The notes beneath the pieces are model-generated. The model was given only the letters and a program-made list of their open reading frames with translations, was not told where the DNA came from and searched no databases. From Marinomonas pontica (lineage in GTDB: Bacteria > Pseudomonadota > Gammaproteobacteria > Pseudomonadales > Marinomonadaceae), in contig NZ_JAODTL010000032.1 of the NCBI RefSeq assembly GCF_026191375.1, positions 1-64,000 on the forward strand: a stretch of 64,000 nucleotides of DNA, in the 5' to 3' direction. Below are positions 53,877-64,000 of the stretch, piece by piece (position 1 is the stretch's first letter; every line of letters begins with the position of its first letter). The position numbers and the translations under genes were made by a program.

Positions 53877-54055
53877 GTTAATATCTTTCTGTCACACCAG
53901 TAACTTTATCTTGCATCGCGGGGTGGACCATATATGACCCTAATTTGTCACTAATTTAGTCGCTGTGTCGATGCAAATTGTCTATTACAGTAATGTGAAG
54001 CGTGGTAAAACCAGAACATCGCTTCAGCTTTAGATAATTGCTATTGGGAGATAAA

Positions 54056-54565
54056 ATGAGCGTTCAAATTCGTCCTGCTGTCATTGATGATTTACCCGCG
54101 TTAACCGATCTCTATAATCACTACATAGTCAATACGGCGACGACCTTTGATATAGAGCCTTACACACTAGAGGGTCGATCCGTTTGGTTCTCGCAGTTTG
54201 CATTAACAGGTCGATATCGTTTATTGGTAGCGGAGCAGGATGACGAGATTCTCGGGTATGCTTGCAGTGGGCAATTCAAACCTAAACGCGCTTATGAAAC
54301 GTCGGTGGAAGTCAGTATTTATTTAAAGCCAAATACTAAAGGTCGAGGATTAGGAACCGCCTTGTACCTTGAGCTGTTTGAGCAACTGGAAACAGAAGAC
54401 GTACATCGCGCCTATGCTGGTATCACCTTACCTAACGAAGCCTCACAAATTATCCATGAAAAATTTGGCTTTGAATCCGTGGGTGTTTATCGAGAAGTAG
54501 GTCGTAAATTTGGTCGATATTGGGATGTTGAATGGTTCGAGAAAACGGTGGGTGGAAACGATTAG
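54056..54565 (+). CDS. GNAT acetyltransferase, phosphinothricin-acetyltransferase type
   Basis: A start at 54056 behind GGGAGATAAA gives 169 residues. The PAT-family features are YNHYIVNTATTFDIEPYT near the start, the acetyl-CoA-binding NTKGRGLGTALY and the late AGITLPNEASQIIHEKFGFE with VGVYREVGRKFGRYWDV. These enzymes acetylate phosphinothricin or methionine sulfoximine/sulfone. The native role may be amino acid detoxification. Confidence 0.9.
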   Translation: MSVQIRPAVIDDLPALTDLYNHYIVNTATTFDIEPYTLEGRSVWFSQFALTGRYRLLVAEQDDEILGYACSGQFKPKRAYETSVEVSIYLKPNTKGRGLGTALYLELFEQLETEDVHRAYAGITLPNEASQIIHEKFGFESVGVYREVGRKFGRYWDVEWFEKTVGGND

Positions 54566-54716
54566 ACAACAACGCCCAACGTTTTTGGTAATGTGCTGAA
54601 TGCGTTTTCTAGGTAGGTGATAGCGAATTTGTGAGTGAAAAGTGATATTAAGCCAAGCATGGCCGATGCTGCGTTGGGGCTTTGTCTGTTGCTTAGGTCA
54701 AGAATCACCAAGTAGA

Positions 54717-55642
54717 CTAAGCACTACGAAAGAAGAATTTGTTGCCTGTTTCCGCGATGAGCATGCCCAGCAGTATGCTGACGGCGCCGATCAAGCCGAT
54801 GATGCCCAGTGTTTCATTAAGAAAAATGGCCGCTGTTAAGCACGCGAAGATAGGTTCTAGGGTAAAAATAAGCGCCACTTTGTAATCGGGTAAGATTTTC
54901 TGGCACGCAGACTGTGCCCAATAAGCGTAGGCTGTGCCTAATATTCCTGCGACCAATATAGCCGACAATACGATCGGTGAAAAAACACTGTCGTACCAGC
55001 TAAGCGGTGTATTTCCTGCTAAATAAAATGCGGGTTCTGACGAGACAAATGCACTGATGCCACTGTAAATTCCTACCGCAAGCAATTGAATGATGGTCAG
55101 CGGAATGACGGGCATGGCGCTTACAAAGCGTCCCGTTAACAACATGTGAATGGCGAACGCAAACGCGCAAATTAATACAAGCGAGTCTCCTTGGTTGAAG
55201 ACCAGTTTGTCCCCAACCGTTAACAAATACAGTCCTATCGTGGCAAACAACACGCCAACACACACGGAACGACTGATCTTTTTTCTGAACAACAGAAAGC
55301 CCAGTACCGGCACCAGCGGCGACGCTAATCCTGTGATAAACCCCGCGTTCGACACGCTGGTGTGCCTAAGCCCTTCTGTCTGCGTATAAAAAGCAATAAA
55401 CAGCAGTAAGCCGAGAAGCGCGCCTTTGAACAGCAAAGAGGGGTTTGCTGTGTGGGGATGCGTTCCGCAGAGAAGAGAAATAACGGTATCAGTGCCAGTC
55501 CCGCCAAGGTAAAGCGAATCGAATTAAAGGTATTTACCGGCATCACTTCCATCGCCAAATCTATCAAGGTGAATTCAGACCCCCACACAAAGGCGACAAA
55601 GGTCAGCATCAATAGGGCGGTGCGATGGGATCGAACTATCAT
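54717..55642 (-). pseudogene. EamA/DMT family transporter, single-base frameshift
   Basis: The N-terminal part from 55642 (VRSHRTALLMLTFVAFVWGS, then NTFNSIRFTLAGLALIPLFL) and the C-terminal part ending at 54717 (LLFKGALLGLLLFIAFYTQT onward) are two frames of one ten-helix transporter. Adding one base near 55441-55447, in the AAACCCC stretch, gives QQNPSLLFKGALLG and a normal protein of about 308 residues. Substrate unknown. This is another of the indels that recur in the window. Confidence 0.87.
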
Positions 55643-55833
55643 GTATTACGTCCTTGTTATGGCATGTATTAGGCTGCGCGCCTGACAGGAATGGTGAACA
55701 AGCGTAAGTCATCTGCCATGTCGTCTATATACCTACAAAGGGTTAGGCAATTAACCTAGGTTAATTCTTTCTATGCTGTGCTGCGGTAATCTCGGTGGTA
55801 TGACGAATTGATTGAGCATTTAAGGAGCGCCGT

Positions 55834-56679
55834 ATGGGGTTGTCGTCCAGTCTACAAAATTATCTAGCGGATCTTGGTTTGGTTGTGCCGGATCAGCCGA
55901 GTATTGAGTTTGTGAAAACGTTGCAGGAAAGGCATGTGGCGCGGTATAGCTTTAACAGTTTGGCGGTGGTGATGGGGGAAGAAATTTCGTTGGAGCTTGG
56001 AGCGATCAGCCAAAAAATCGTTTCTCGAGGTTTGGGCGGTTATTGCTTTGAACACAACAAGCTGACGTTTGAGTTGTTAACCGCCTTGGGCTATGACGTG
56101 ACGCTCAAGCTAGCGCGCGTGCTGAATAATAATCTCGAGCGGGAAGCGGGCAGAACTCATCGAGTGACCTTGGTGAGGCTTGATGGTGTGAGTTATTTGG
56201 TGGACACCGGTTTTGGTGGAAATGGGCCAATTGCGCCATTGCGCTTAGATACAAACACCGATCAGGTGGCGGGTTTAGATCGTTATCGTGTTCTTTCAAC
56301 GGATAAGGGCGAGTACGATTTGCAGGTTGTAAAAGACGGTGATTATTTCACGCTGTATCGTTTTGACACTGCGACTTACACCGATGCCGATTGTGAATTA
56401 GGGCATTATTATTCTCATAAACATCCGCAGGCGGTGTTTTTGAAAAACCTGATGGTGACGCTGAAAAAGAAGAACCAGACCGTTGCGTTGGTGAATTCAG
56501 AGCTGATCACGAGAGACCAACAAGGCGAGCGTAAACAGAGGGTCGAAAGCCCGGATGCGCTTGGTGCGGTTTTAACCGCTGAGTTTGGTCTGGTTCTTAA
56601 TGCTGCGGTGGTGGAACATTTGTTTATCCGATTTTTACAGCCCGCGTTGACGGCAGATAGCATTGGAGAATCCGCATGA
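55834..56679 (+). CDS. Arylamine N-acetyltransferase
   Basis: The 281-residue NAT has the catalytic triad Cys71 (RGLGGYCFEHN), His109 (AGRTHRVTLV) and Asp124 (YLVDTGFGGNG). It moves acetyl from acetyl-CoA to arylamines or hydrazines and can act on aromatic substrates. The ribosome-binding site is AAGGAGCGCC. Its stop overlaps the start of the downstream DMT exporter by ATGA, so enzyme and exporter are translationally linked. Confidence 0.93.
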   Translation: MGLSSSLQNYLADLGLVVPDQPSIEFVKTLQERHVARYSFNSLAVVMGEEISLELGAISQKIVSRGLGGYCFEHNKLTFELLTALGYDVTLKLARVLNNNLEREAGRTHRVTLVRLDGVSYLVDTGFGGNGPIAPLRLDTNTDQVAGLDRYRVLSTDKGEYDLQVVKDGDYFTLYRFDTATYTDADCELGHYYSHKHPQAVFLKNLMVTLKKKNQTVALVNSELITRDQQGERKQRVESPDALGAVLTAEFGLVLNAAVVEHLFIRFLQPALTADSIGESA

Positions 56680-57620
56680 GTGCGTTATTTACTCAGCTGT
56701 TGTGGGCATGGCTGATGGCTTCTTCTTTCATTGTTTCAGGTCACATGGTGGAATTCGCCAGTCCTGTTGCTACGTCGGCGTTTCGCTTTGTATTGGCGAC
56801 CTTGATTATGTTGCCTGCGTTGTTGTTTTGTTGGCAGCGAGCTAAGTTGAATAAAACGGAGCAATTCAAAGCCTTGTTCGCTTCTCGTCAGCGGCTGTTT
56901 CATTATACGGTGATCAGCGGTGCCTTGGTTGGATTCTTTATTGGTTTGTTCGTCGCACTGCAGTCCACAACGCCGTTGAATACCTCTGTGTTGTATACCT
57001 TGGTTCCGTTGATTGGTGTGGTGATAACGAGAGTGTGGCTCAAGGAAATTGCGCCATTATGGCGAGTGGTGGGCTTTGTGTTGGGTTCACTGGGCGCGAT
57101 GACGGTGTTGTTTGCCACACAAAAAAATGATGGATTTGCTTGGCATTCGGGCGACTGTATTTTTGTCGGGGCGTGTTTTTTATTGGCTCTACACGTTGTG
57201 TCGGTTCAAAAGTGGGGGCGCTCTTTGGGGGCGTTGTCTGGCGCTTTTATGATTATGCTGTTTGGTGCATGTTGGCTACTGCCCATCGCGTTGATTTGGG
57301 GGGAGTTAGATCAGGTGCAATGGTCAACGCAGGGTTTTTGGGTGAATGTGTTGTATTTGACGGTGTTCACAACGCTGTTTACTTTTGTCTTGCAGCAGCG
57401 TTTGGTGATGACGGTCGGGGCAAGTCGATTGCTTGCGCTTTCTTATACGATACCGGTTTGGGTGGCGCTGTTTAGTGCCTTGATCCAGTCGCGTTTATTG
57501 AGCTTGGTGGATTGGCCTTTTGTTGCGGGTATTGTAATTTTAGGCGTCGCGCTGTTTCTTATTGACGGTAATGTAAGCAAGGTAAAAGTAGCCCATGGAT
57601 CGAATTCAACTGCAAAATAG
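56676..57620 (+). CDS. EamA/DMT family transporter
   Basis: The 314-residue protein has ten helices in two EamA units (SPVATSAFRFVLATLIMLPA in the first). It overlaps the NAT gene at its start by four bases and the Crp/Fnr gene at its end by 26 bases, forming a tight three-gene unit. It may export the acetylated product of NAT; that is inference from position. Confidence 0.88.
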   Translation: MSALFTQLLWAWLMASSFIVSGHMVEFASPVATSAFRFVLATLIMLPALLFCWQRAKLNKTEQFKALFASRQRLFHYTVISGALVGFFIGLFVALQSTTPLNTSVLYTLVPLIGVVITRVWLKEIAPLWRVVGFVLGSLGAMTVLFATQKNDGFAWHSGDCIFVGACFLLALHVVSVQKWGRSLGALSGAFMIMLFGACWLLPIALIWGELDQVQWSTQGFWVNVLYLTVFTTLFTFVLQQRLVMTVGASRLLALSYTIPVWVALFSALIQSRLLSLVDWPFVAGIVILGVALFLIDGNVSKVKVAHGSNSTAK

Positions 57621-58188
57621 TTTCGAGGCGTATTTTAACGAATTGGGCTACGACATTGATTGGCAAAGGCTCACTGTGCCCATGGAAGTGCATGTGATTC
57701 AAAAAGGCGACTACTTGTTCCAGCAAGGCGATGCCGCGAATCGTTTGTACTTTTTGCATTCTGGGCTCATGCGCTATGTGAGTGTGTCGGATGAAGGAAA
57801 GGAGTTCACGCAAACCTTCGCAAAGAGCCCAAGGATTATTGGCTCGACCAAGGCGATGGTGACAGAAACGCGGGTTTTATTTGGTATCCAAGCCTTGGAA
57901 AATTGCATGGTGTCTTCTTACCCTTGGCAGGCATTTTACGCGCAAATGCGTCACGATATGGGCTTTTTAGAATGCTATGCTAGATTCTTGGAACGTATTT
58001 TTATCATCAAAGAAGAACGTGAAAATGCGTTTGTGAAACATTCTGCGGAACGACGCTATTTGGATTTTTGCGCGGCGTATCCCGAACTTAAAAACACCCT
58101 TCCTCAGCAGCAAATAGCGTCTTATATCGGCATTACGCCCGTGGCACTCAGCCGCATTCGGCAGAAGCTAAAGCTAAGTCAAGGCTAA
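57595..58188 (+). CDS. Crp/Fnr-family transcriptional regulator
   Basis: The 197-residue protein has an N-terminal cyclic-nucleotide-binding-like barrel (KGDYLFQQGDAANRLYFLHS) and a short C-terminal HTH (LPQQQIASYIGITPVALSRI). The Fnr iron-sulfur cysteines are absent, so it does not sense oxygen that way. It starts inside the end of the DMT gene and may regulate that operon. Its stop overlaps the convergent LysR gene by 15 bases. Confidence 0.87.
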   Translation: MDRIQLQNSFEAYFNELGYDIDWQRLTVPMEVHVIQKGDYLFQQGDAANRLYFLHSGLMRYVSVSDEGKEFTQTFAKSPRIIGSTKAMVTETRVLFGIQALENCMVSSYPWQAFYAQMRHDMGFLECYARFLERIFIIKEERENAFVKHSAERRYLDFCAAYPELKNTLPQQQIASYIGITPVALSRIRQKLKLSQG

Positions 58189-59391
58189 CTTTTGCTCAAT
58201 GGTTAACGTCAATTCGTCAATAAAGGTGTCGATCAGTGGTGACTGTCGATCGCGGTGCAGGGTGATGCCGAGGGTGCATTCTGGGTTGGGCAGTTCAATG
58301 GGGATTTGCTTGAGACGCGGGTTGAGCTGGTGGATGTTCCAGTCATCGTAGAAGAGTAAGGCGATGGCGTCGCTGTGGATAACCAGCTCTTCAGACGAGG
58401 CAAAGGTCAGCATTTCAAGTGCTTGGATCGGTGGTTTGTTGTCGATGCTGTGAAACAAACTTTCGAAATAATCTCGTATCGGCGTGCCGTGGCGCGCCAC
58501 AATCCAGCGTTCATTAGTGAGATCATTCAGTGTTTTAGCGTAACGATGCACGGGGTGATCTGCTCGGGCGATCAAGGCGTATTGTGCGCGAACCAATGGC
58601 AATTCGATCAAGTCGGGATGAATTGGGCCTTTTCTCATTAGACCAAGAAAGCAGTCTATCTCCCCTTGTCTGAGGGCGTTGGATAGCATGTGATATGGGC
58701 CTTGCATGGCTTGCAGACGAATGCGCGGATGTTGTTTGAAAATGGAGGCAAAGGCCACTGGCACAATGTCTTGGCAAGAAAACGACAGCATTCCCACCGA
58801 TAACCTTCCGGTCAGTTCATTGGGCAATGATTGCAAGGTGTGCCGTAACGCCTGTGCGACAGGGGAAATTCGTAAGTACAGCGAGGCGAGCTGCTTGGCC
58901 GCTTCTTGTGGTATCAAGCCGTGACGAGTGCGCAAGAACAACGGCTGCTGCACCATGTTTTCGATTTCTTTTAAGGTTTTGCTGACCGCTGGTTGAGTAA
59001 TGCCAAGAGCCTGTGCCGCCACCGACGCGCTGCCCACTTTTACCACGGCGTCAATCACCATAAAGTGTCGCCATTCGGCGTAGGCTTTGAGTTTCAATAA
59101 GCTGCTGACATTCTGTTGTAAATGGCGCTCAGTGTCGGTCATCATCTGCAATAGGGTATTGCAAGACGAGATCACCACTTCCCCTTCTGACGTGGGCTCA
59201 GCGCCGCTCCAACCACGAGTAAAAATGCTGATTTGCAACGCACTTTCTGCCTGTGACAGCGCGCGTGAAACGCTGGGTTGGCTTAGGTTCAGCGAGACAC
59301 TGGCGTCTTTTTCGGTGCCTTTTTTCATGATCTCTGTGATCACGCGACATTGTTTTAGCGTCAGAGGGAAATCGACCATGGTGTTGTTCAT
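58174..59391 (-). CDS. LysR-family regulator with two N-terminal HTH domains
   Basis: The 405-residue protein is about 100 residues longer than usual. A first LysR-type HTH (LKQCRVITEIMKKG, then NLSQPSVSRALSQAESAL) lies at about 10-70. A second (MVIDAVVKVGSASVAAQALG, then ITQPAVSKTLKEIENMV) lies at about 108-168. The effector domain follows. Double-HTH LysR proteins are known near protocatechuate and gallate ring-cleavage genes. It is divergent from ligA, which it probably activates when an aromatic acid is present. Confidence 0.88.
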   Translation of the reverse strand: MNNTMVDFPLTLKQCRVITEIMKKGTEKDASVSLNLSQPSVSRALSQAESALQISIFTRGWSGAEPTSEGEVVISSCNTLLQMMTDTERHLQQNVSSLLKLKAYAEWRHFMVIDAVVKVGSASVAAQALGITQPAVSKTLKEIENMVQQPLFLRTRHGLIPQEAAKQLASLYLRISPVAQALRHTLQSLPNELTGRLSVGMLSFSCQDIVPVAFASIFKQHPRIRLQAMQGPYHMLSNALRQGEIDCFLGLMRKGPIHPDLIELPLVRAQYALIARADHPVHRYAKTLNDLTNERWIVARHGTPIRDYFESLFHSIDNKPPIQALEMLTFASSEELVIHSDAIALLFYDDWNIHQLNPRLKQIPIELPNPECTLGITLHRDRQSPLIDTFIDELTLTIEQKLALT

Positions 59392-59577
59392 TGTGGTTTT
59401 CCTCTTGATGTCGTTGTTGTCGATGCGGATGTCGAGAGAGGTAAATTTAAGATATAACCAAATTTTACTCCATGTTTATAAAAACGCATATGCTAGACGC
59501 CTTTTTTCCCTATACCTTTTAATGAAACAAGATCAGTGTGGTGATCACGCTGTTTTTCGATTTAAGGTAAGACGCGC

Positions 59578-62053
<2,476 letters not shown>

Positions 62054-62220
62054 ATATTGAGAAAAAGGGGTATGAACGGCAAGAATGTGCGATAAATGAA
62101 CGATGAATATTGAACGTAGGGTTTCTATTTAAGAAGGGCGATTTGTGTATTCGGATTGTCTGGTTACAAAAATAACAAAGCCTTCAGAAGGCACTAAAAG
62201 TAGCATTTGGGAGAAAACAC

Positions 62221-63201
62221 ATGAAATTCAATAAATTGATTCTTGCTGCGTCGGCAGCGATGGCGATATCTGGTCAAGTAAGCGCGGAAGAGTTGAAATT
62301 TGCCAACTTTACTCCGCCGTTCCATACCATTAATGCTTCTGTGATTGAGAAGTTGAACAACGATTTATCCGCAGCGACCAACGGCTCGCTGACTGTGCGC
62401 GGGTATCATGGTGGGGAATTGGGGGCGGGTCCTGTGGAGCAATACGTGCGAGTGCTTCAAGGGGCTGCTGACCTTGCTTGGGGATTGCCCGGCTATACCT
62501 CATCCCAGTTTGGTAAAACCATGATTGCGGAATTGCCCGGTGCGATTCCAGAAGACATGCCTGGCTATGAAGCTCTATGGCGCGCTTACGACAAACATCT
62601 AAGTAAAGAGTTTCCGGGCACCAAGCCTTTGGCGCTCTGGACGTCTGAGCCAAACATTTTCATTATGCGTAACAAGATCATTCGTACTCCTGCGGATCTT
62701 GCGGGCCTAAAAGTGCGCGTAGCTGGAGCAACCGCGGCGGAAGTTGCGACGGCTTTAGGGGCAACGCCAGTGCAGATGCCAATCAGCCAAGTGTATAACG
62801 CCATGCAAACGGGTCTGATTGACGGTGTTATCACTGGGGCATCGACACTGCGAGATTTTAAATTAGACGAAGTGGCGGACGCATTAACGCTTGGTGCGCC
62901 ATTGGGGCGTTTGACTTTTTATACCGTGCTTAATGGCGGTGTTTATGCGGATTTAAACGCAAAACAGAAAGCCGCAGTGGATGCCGCAAGTGGTGCGGGC
63001 TTGTCTAAAAGTGCCGAAGACGCGTGGATGAAAACCGCCACGGCCGCGCTTGAGGTGGCACGAGGCGACAGTGCGAACAGCGTTGTTGAACTGACCGCAG
63101 AAGAAAAAGCCGCCTTTACGAAAGCGGTTTCTGGTGTGGTTCAGTCTTATGTGAAAAGCGTCGGTGGCGCGTCCACTCTCGCTGCGATGCAAGGCAAATA
63201 A
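62221..63201 (+). CDS. TRAP transporter solute-binding protein (DctP family)
   Basis: The 326-residue periplasmic protein has a signal peptide (LILAASAAMAISGQVSA) and the DctP fold. The conserved Arg-containing segment LKVRVAGATAAEVATALG (organic acid carboxylate binding) and MPISQVYNAMQTGLIDG are present. It precedes the small and large TRAP permeases and lies behind ligAB, so an aromatic acid or other carboxylate feeding that route is the likely ligand. GGGAGAAAACAC gives the ribosome-binding site. Confidence 0.92.
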   Translation: MKFNKLILAASAAMAISGQVSAEELKFANFTPPFHTINASVIEKLNNDLSAATNGSLTVRGYHGGELGAGPVEQYVRVLQGAADLAWGLPGYTSSQFGKTMIAELPGAIPEDMPGYEALWRAYDKHLSKEFPGTKPLALWTSEPNIFIMRNKIIRTPADLAGLKVRVAGATAAEVATALGATPVQMPISQVYNAMQTGLIDGVITGASTLRDFKLDEVADALTLGAPLGRLTFYTVLNGGVYADLNAKQKAAVDAASGAGLSKSAEDAWMKTATAALEVARGDSANSVVELTAEEKAAFTKAVSGVVQSYVKSVGGASTLAAMQGK

Positions 63202-63204
63202 ATC

Positions 63205-63711
63205 ATGCTGGCTGTTGTGCGTAAATTGGCGGATGGGCTTATTGCCCTATCCGCCGCTATTGGTGCTTTAGGCTTGTTGTGTGAAGTGGTGATTCTGTTG
63301 GCGGATGTGATTGGTCGGGCATTTGGCTCGCCTATTTATGGCTCGCAAGACTTAATCACCATGACCATGGTGATTGTGGTGTTTGGCGCCATGGCTCTGT
63401 GCGATCGTCAAGGCGGACACATTTCTGTGGATCTTTTTGAACGCAGTTACCCTGAGCTAATGAACCGTGTGATCGATATTTTGTCGGCGCTTTTGGGGGC
63501 GGTGATCTTCTTGGGTATCGCGTACGCGGTGAACGAAAGCGCGAAGATTTCCACCATGCTGAATTTGTCGACTAACTTGTTGCGCTTACCAAAAGACCTT
63601 TTTCAAAACGGCCTGTCTATTTTTGCCTTACTTACGTCAGTGGGCATGGCATTGCGTGCTGTTGAGTTGACCTTATCGGGTCGTGATATTCGAAAAGGAG
63701 ACACAGCATGA
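63205..63711 (+). CDS. TRAP transporter small permease (DctQ family)
   Basis: The 168-residue protein has four helices and the DctQ pattern VVILLADVIGRAFGSPIYGS, then GAMALCDRQGGHISVDLFE. It starts three bases after the binding-protein stop and overlaps the large permease by ATGA. It forms the membrane complex with DctM. Confidence 0.92.
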   Translation: MLAVVRKLADGLIALSAAIGALGLLCEVVILLADVIGRAFGSPIYGSQDLITMTMVIVVFGAMALCDRQGGHISVDLFERSYPELMNRVIDILSALLGAVIFLGIAYAVNESAKISTMLNLSTNLLRLPKDLFQNGLSIFALLTSVGMALRAVELTLSGRDIRKGDTA

Positions 63712-64000
63712 GTGCATCATTGATCGGTTTTATCGGCATTTTGGTCATGTTTGCTTTGTTGGTGTTGCGGGTACCCGTGGCGTTTGCCATGTTTTCTGTG
63801 GGCTTTGTGGGGATCACGGTGCTGGACAGCAGTCGATCTGCAATGAGCTTGTTGGCATCAGAGACCTTTACGTTAGCCTCGTCTCCTGAGCTGGTGGTGA
63901 TTCCGCTCTTTATCTTAATGGGCAACGTGGCTTCGATCACGGGAATGAGTCAAAAGCTCTACGACGCGGCGTATGCGATTATCGGGCAGTTTCGTGGCGG
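63708..64000 (+). CDS. TRAP transporter large permease (DctM family), truncated by window end
   Basis: Only the first 97 codons are visible. They show the DctM start ASLIGFIGILVMFALLVLRV, then PVAFAMFSVGF and VVIPLFILMGN. The start overlaps the DctQ stop (ATGA). The full gene of about 430 codons continues beyond the right edge. Confidence 0.92.
   Translation, partial: MSASLIGFIGILVMFALLVLRVPVAFAMFSVGFVGITVLDSSRSAMSLLASETFTLASSPELVVIPLFILMGNVASITGMSQKLYDAAYAIIGQFRG

Noticed and set aside
52295-53946. Integron gene cassettes with attC sites
   Set aside because: The repeats are short and lack attC core features, and no integrase gene is present; a different mobile or repeat mechanism is more likely.

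Overview
The window looks like a chromosomal stretch from a marine gammaproteobacterium, most likely Marinomonas or a close relative. This is inferred from moderate GC, the flavour of the proteins and the mix of catabolic operons with ABC and TRAP transporters. No rRNA, tRNA, CRISPR array or complete insertion sequence was seen.

Layout. Positions 1-3778 hold an arsenic operon (arsC, frameshifted acr3, an arsenic-type GAPDH, arsJ). It converges on a PA0069-type radical SAM gene with a near-consensus LexA box at its start. Positions 4974-7930 hold an ABC transporter of FecBCD type behind a Zur-like dyad, which suggests zinc-responsive uptake. Positions 8073-15901 hold GST/LysR, a DMT exporter with an ABM monooxygenase, a PepSY/two-component unit, ohrR-ohr with three matching operator dyads, a pterin dehydratase and a small HTH gene with a lysine-rich leader.

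Positions 16006-26079 form an L-fucose-type oxidative sugar pathway: mutarotase, lactonase, GntR regulator, UxaA-family dehydratase, SDR, RbsABC-like importer, FAH-family hydrolase and aldo-keto reductase. Positions 26167-31719 carry assorted single genes. Positions 31906-46978 are a nitrogen-scavenging region: an amino-acid-type ABC importer divergent from an RpiR regulator, then amidase, a GGT-like Ntn hydrolase, a TSUP permease, a ureidoglycine-type aminotransferase, allantoate amidohydrolase, cupin, PuuE allantoinase, allantoin/hydantoin racemase, GntR and an NCS1 permease. Together these read as ureide (purine ring) catabolism. Positions 47063-52136 hold ethanolamine use (eat, eutC, eutB, AraC regulator) without microcompartment genes.

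Positions 52295-53946 are a small accessory patch of three orphan genes, including a HEPN-like and HNH pair, punctuated by copies of a TGACCCTAAT-type repeat. Positions 54056-58188 hold acetyltransferases, two DMT exporters and a Crp/Fnr regulator. Positions 58174-64000 hold an aromatic ring-cleavage locus: a LysR regulator with two HTH domains, ligAB, a hydrolase-SnoaL fusion and a TRAP transporter cut by the window end.

A recurrent feature is the single-base frameshift. At least eight genes (acr3, radical SAM, LysR, response regulator, Lys-rich/HTH, lactonase, fucU, EamA) are each restored by adding or removing one base, usually in or beside a short homopolymer. Assembly error is the simplest explanation, so these genes should not be read as genuinely dead without checking.
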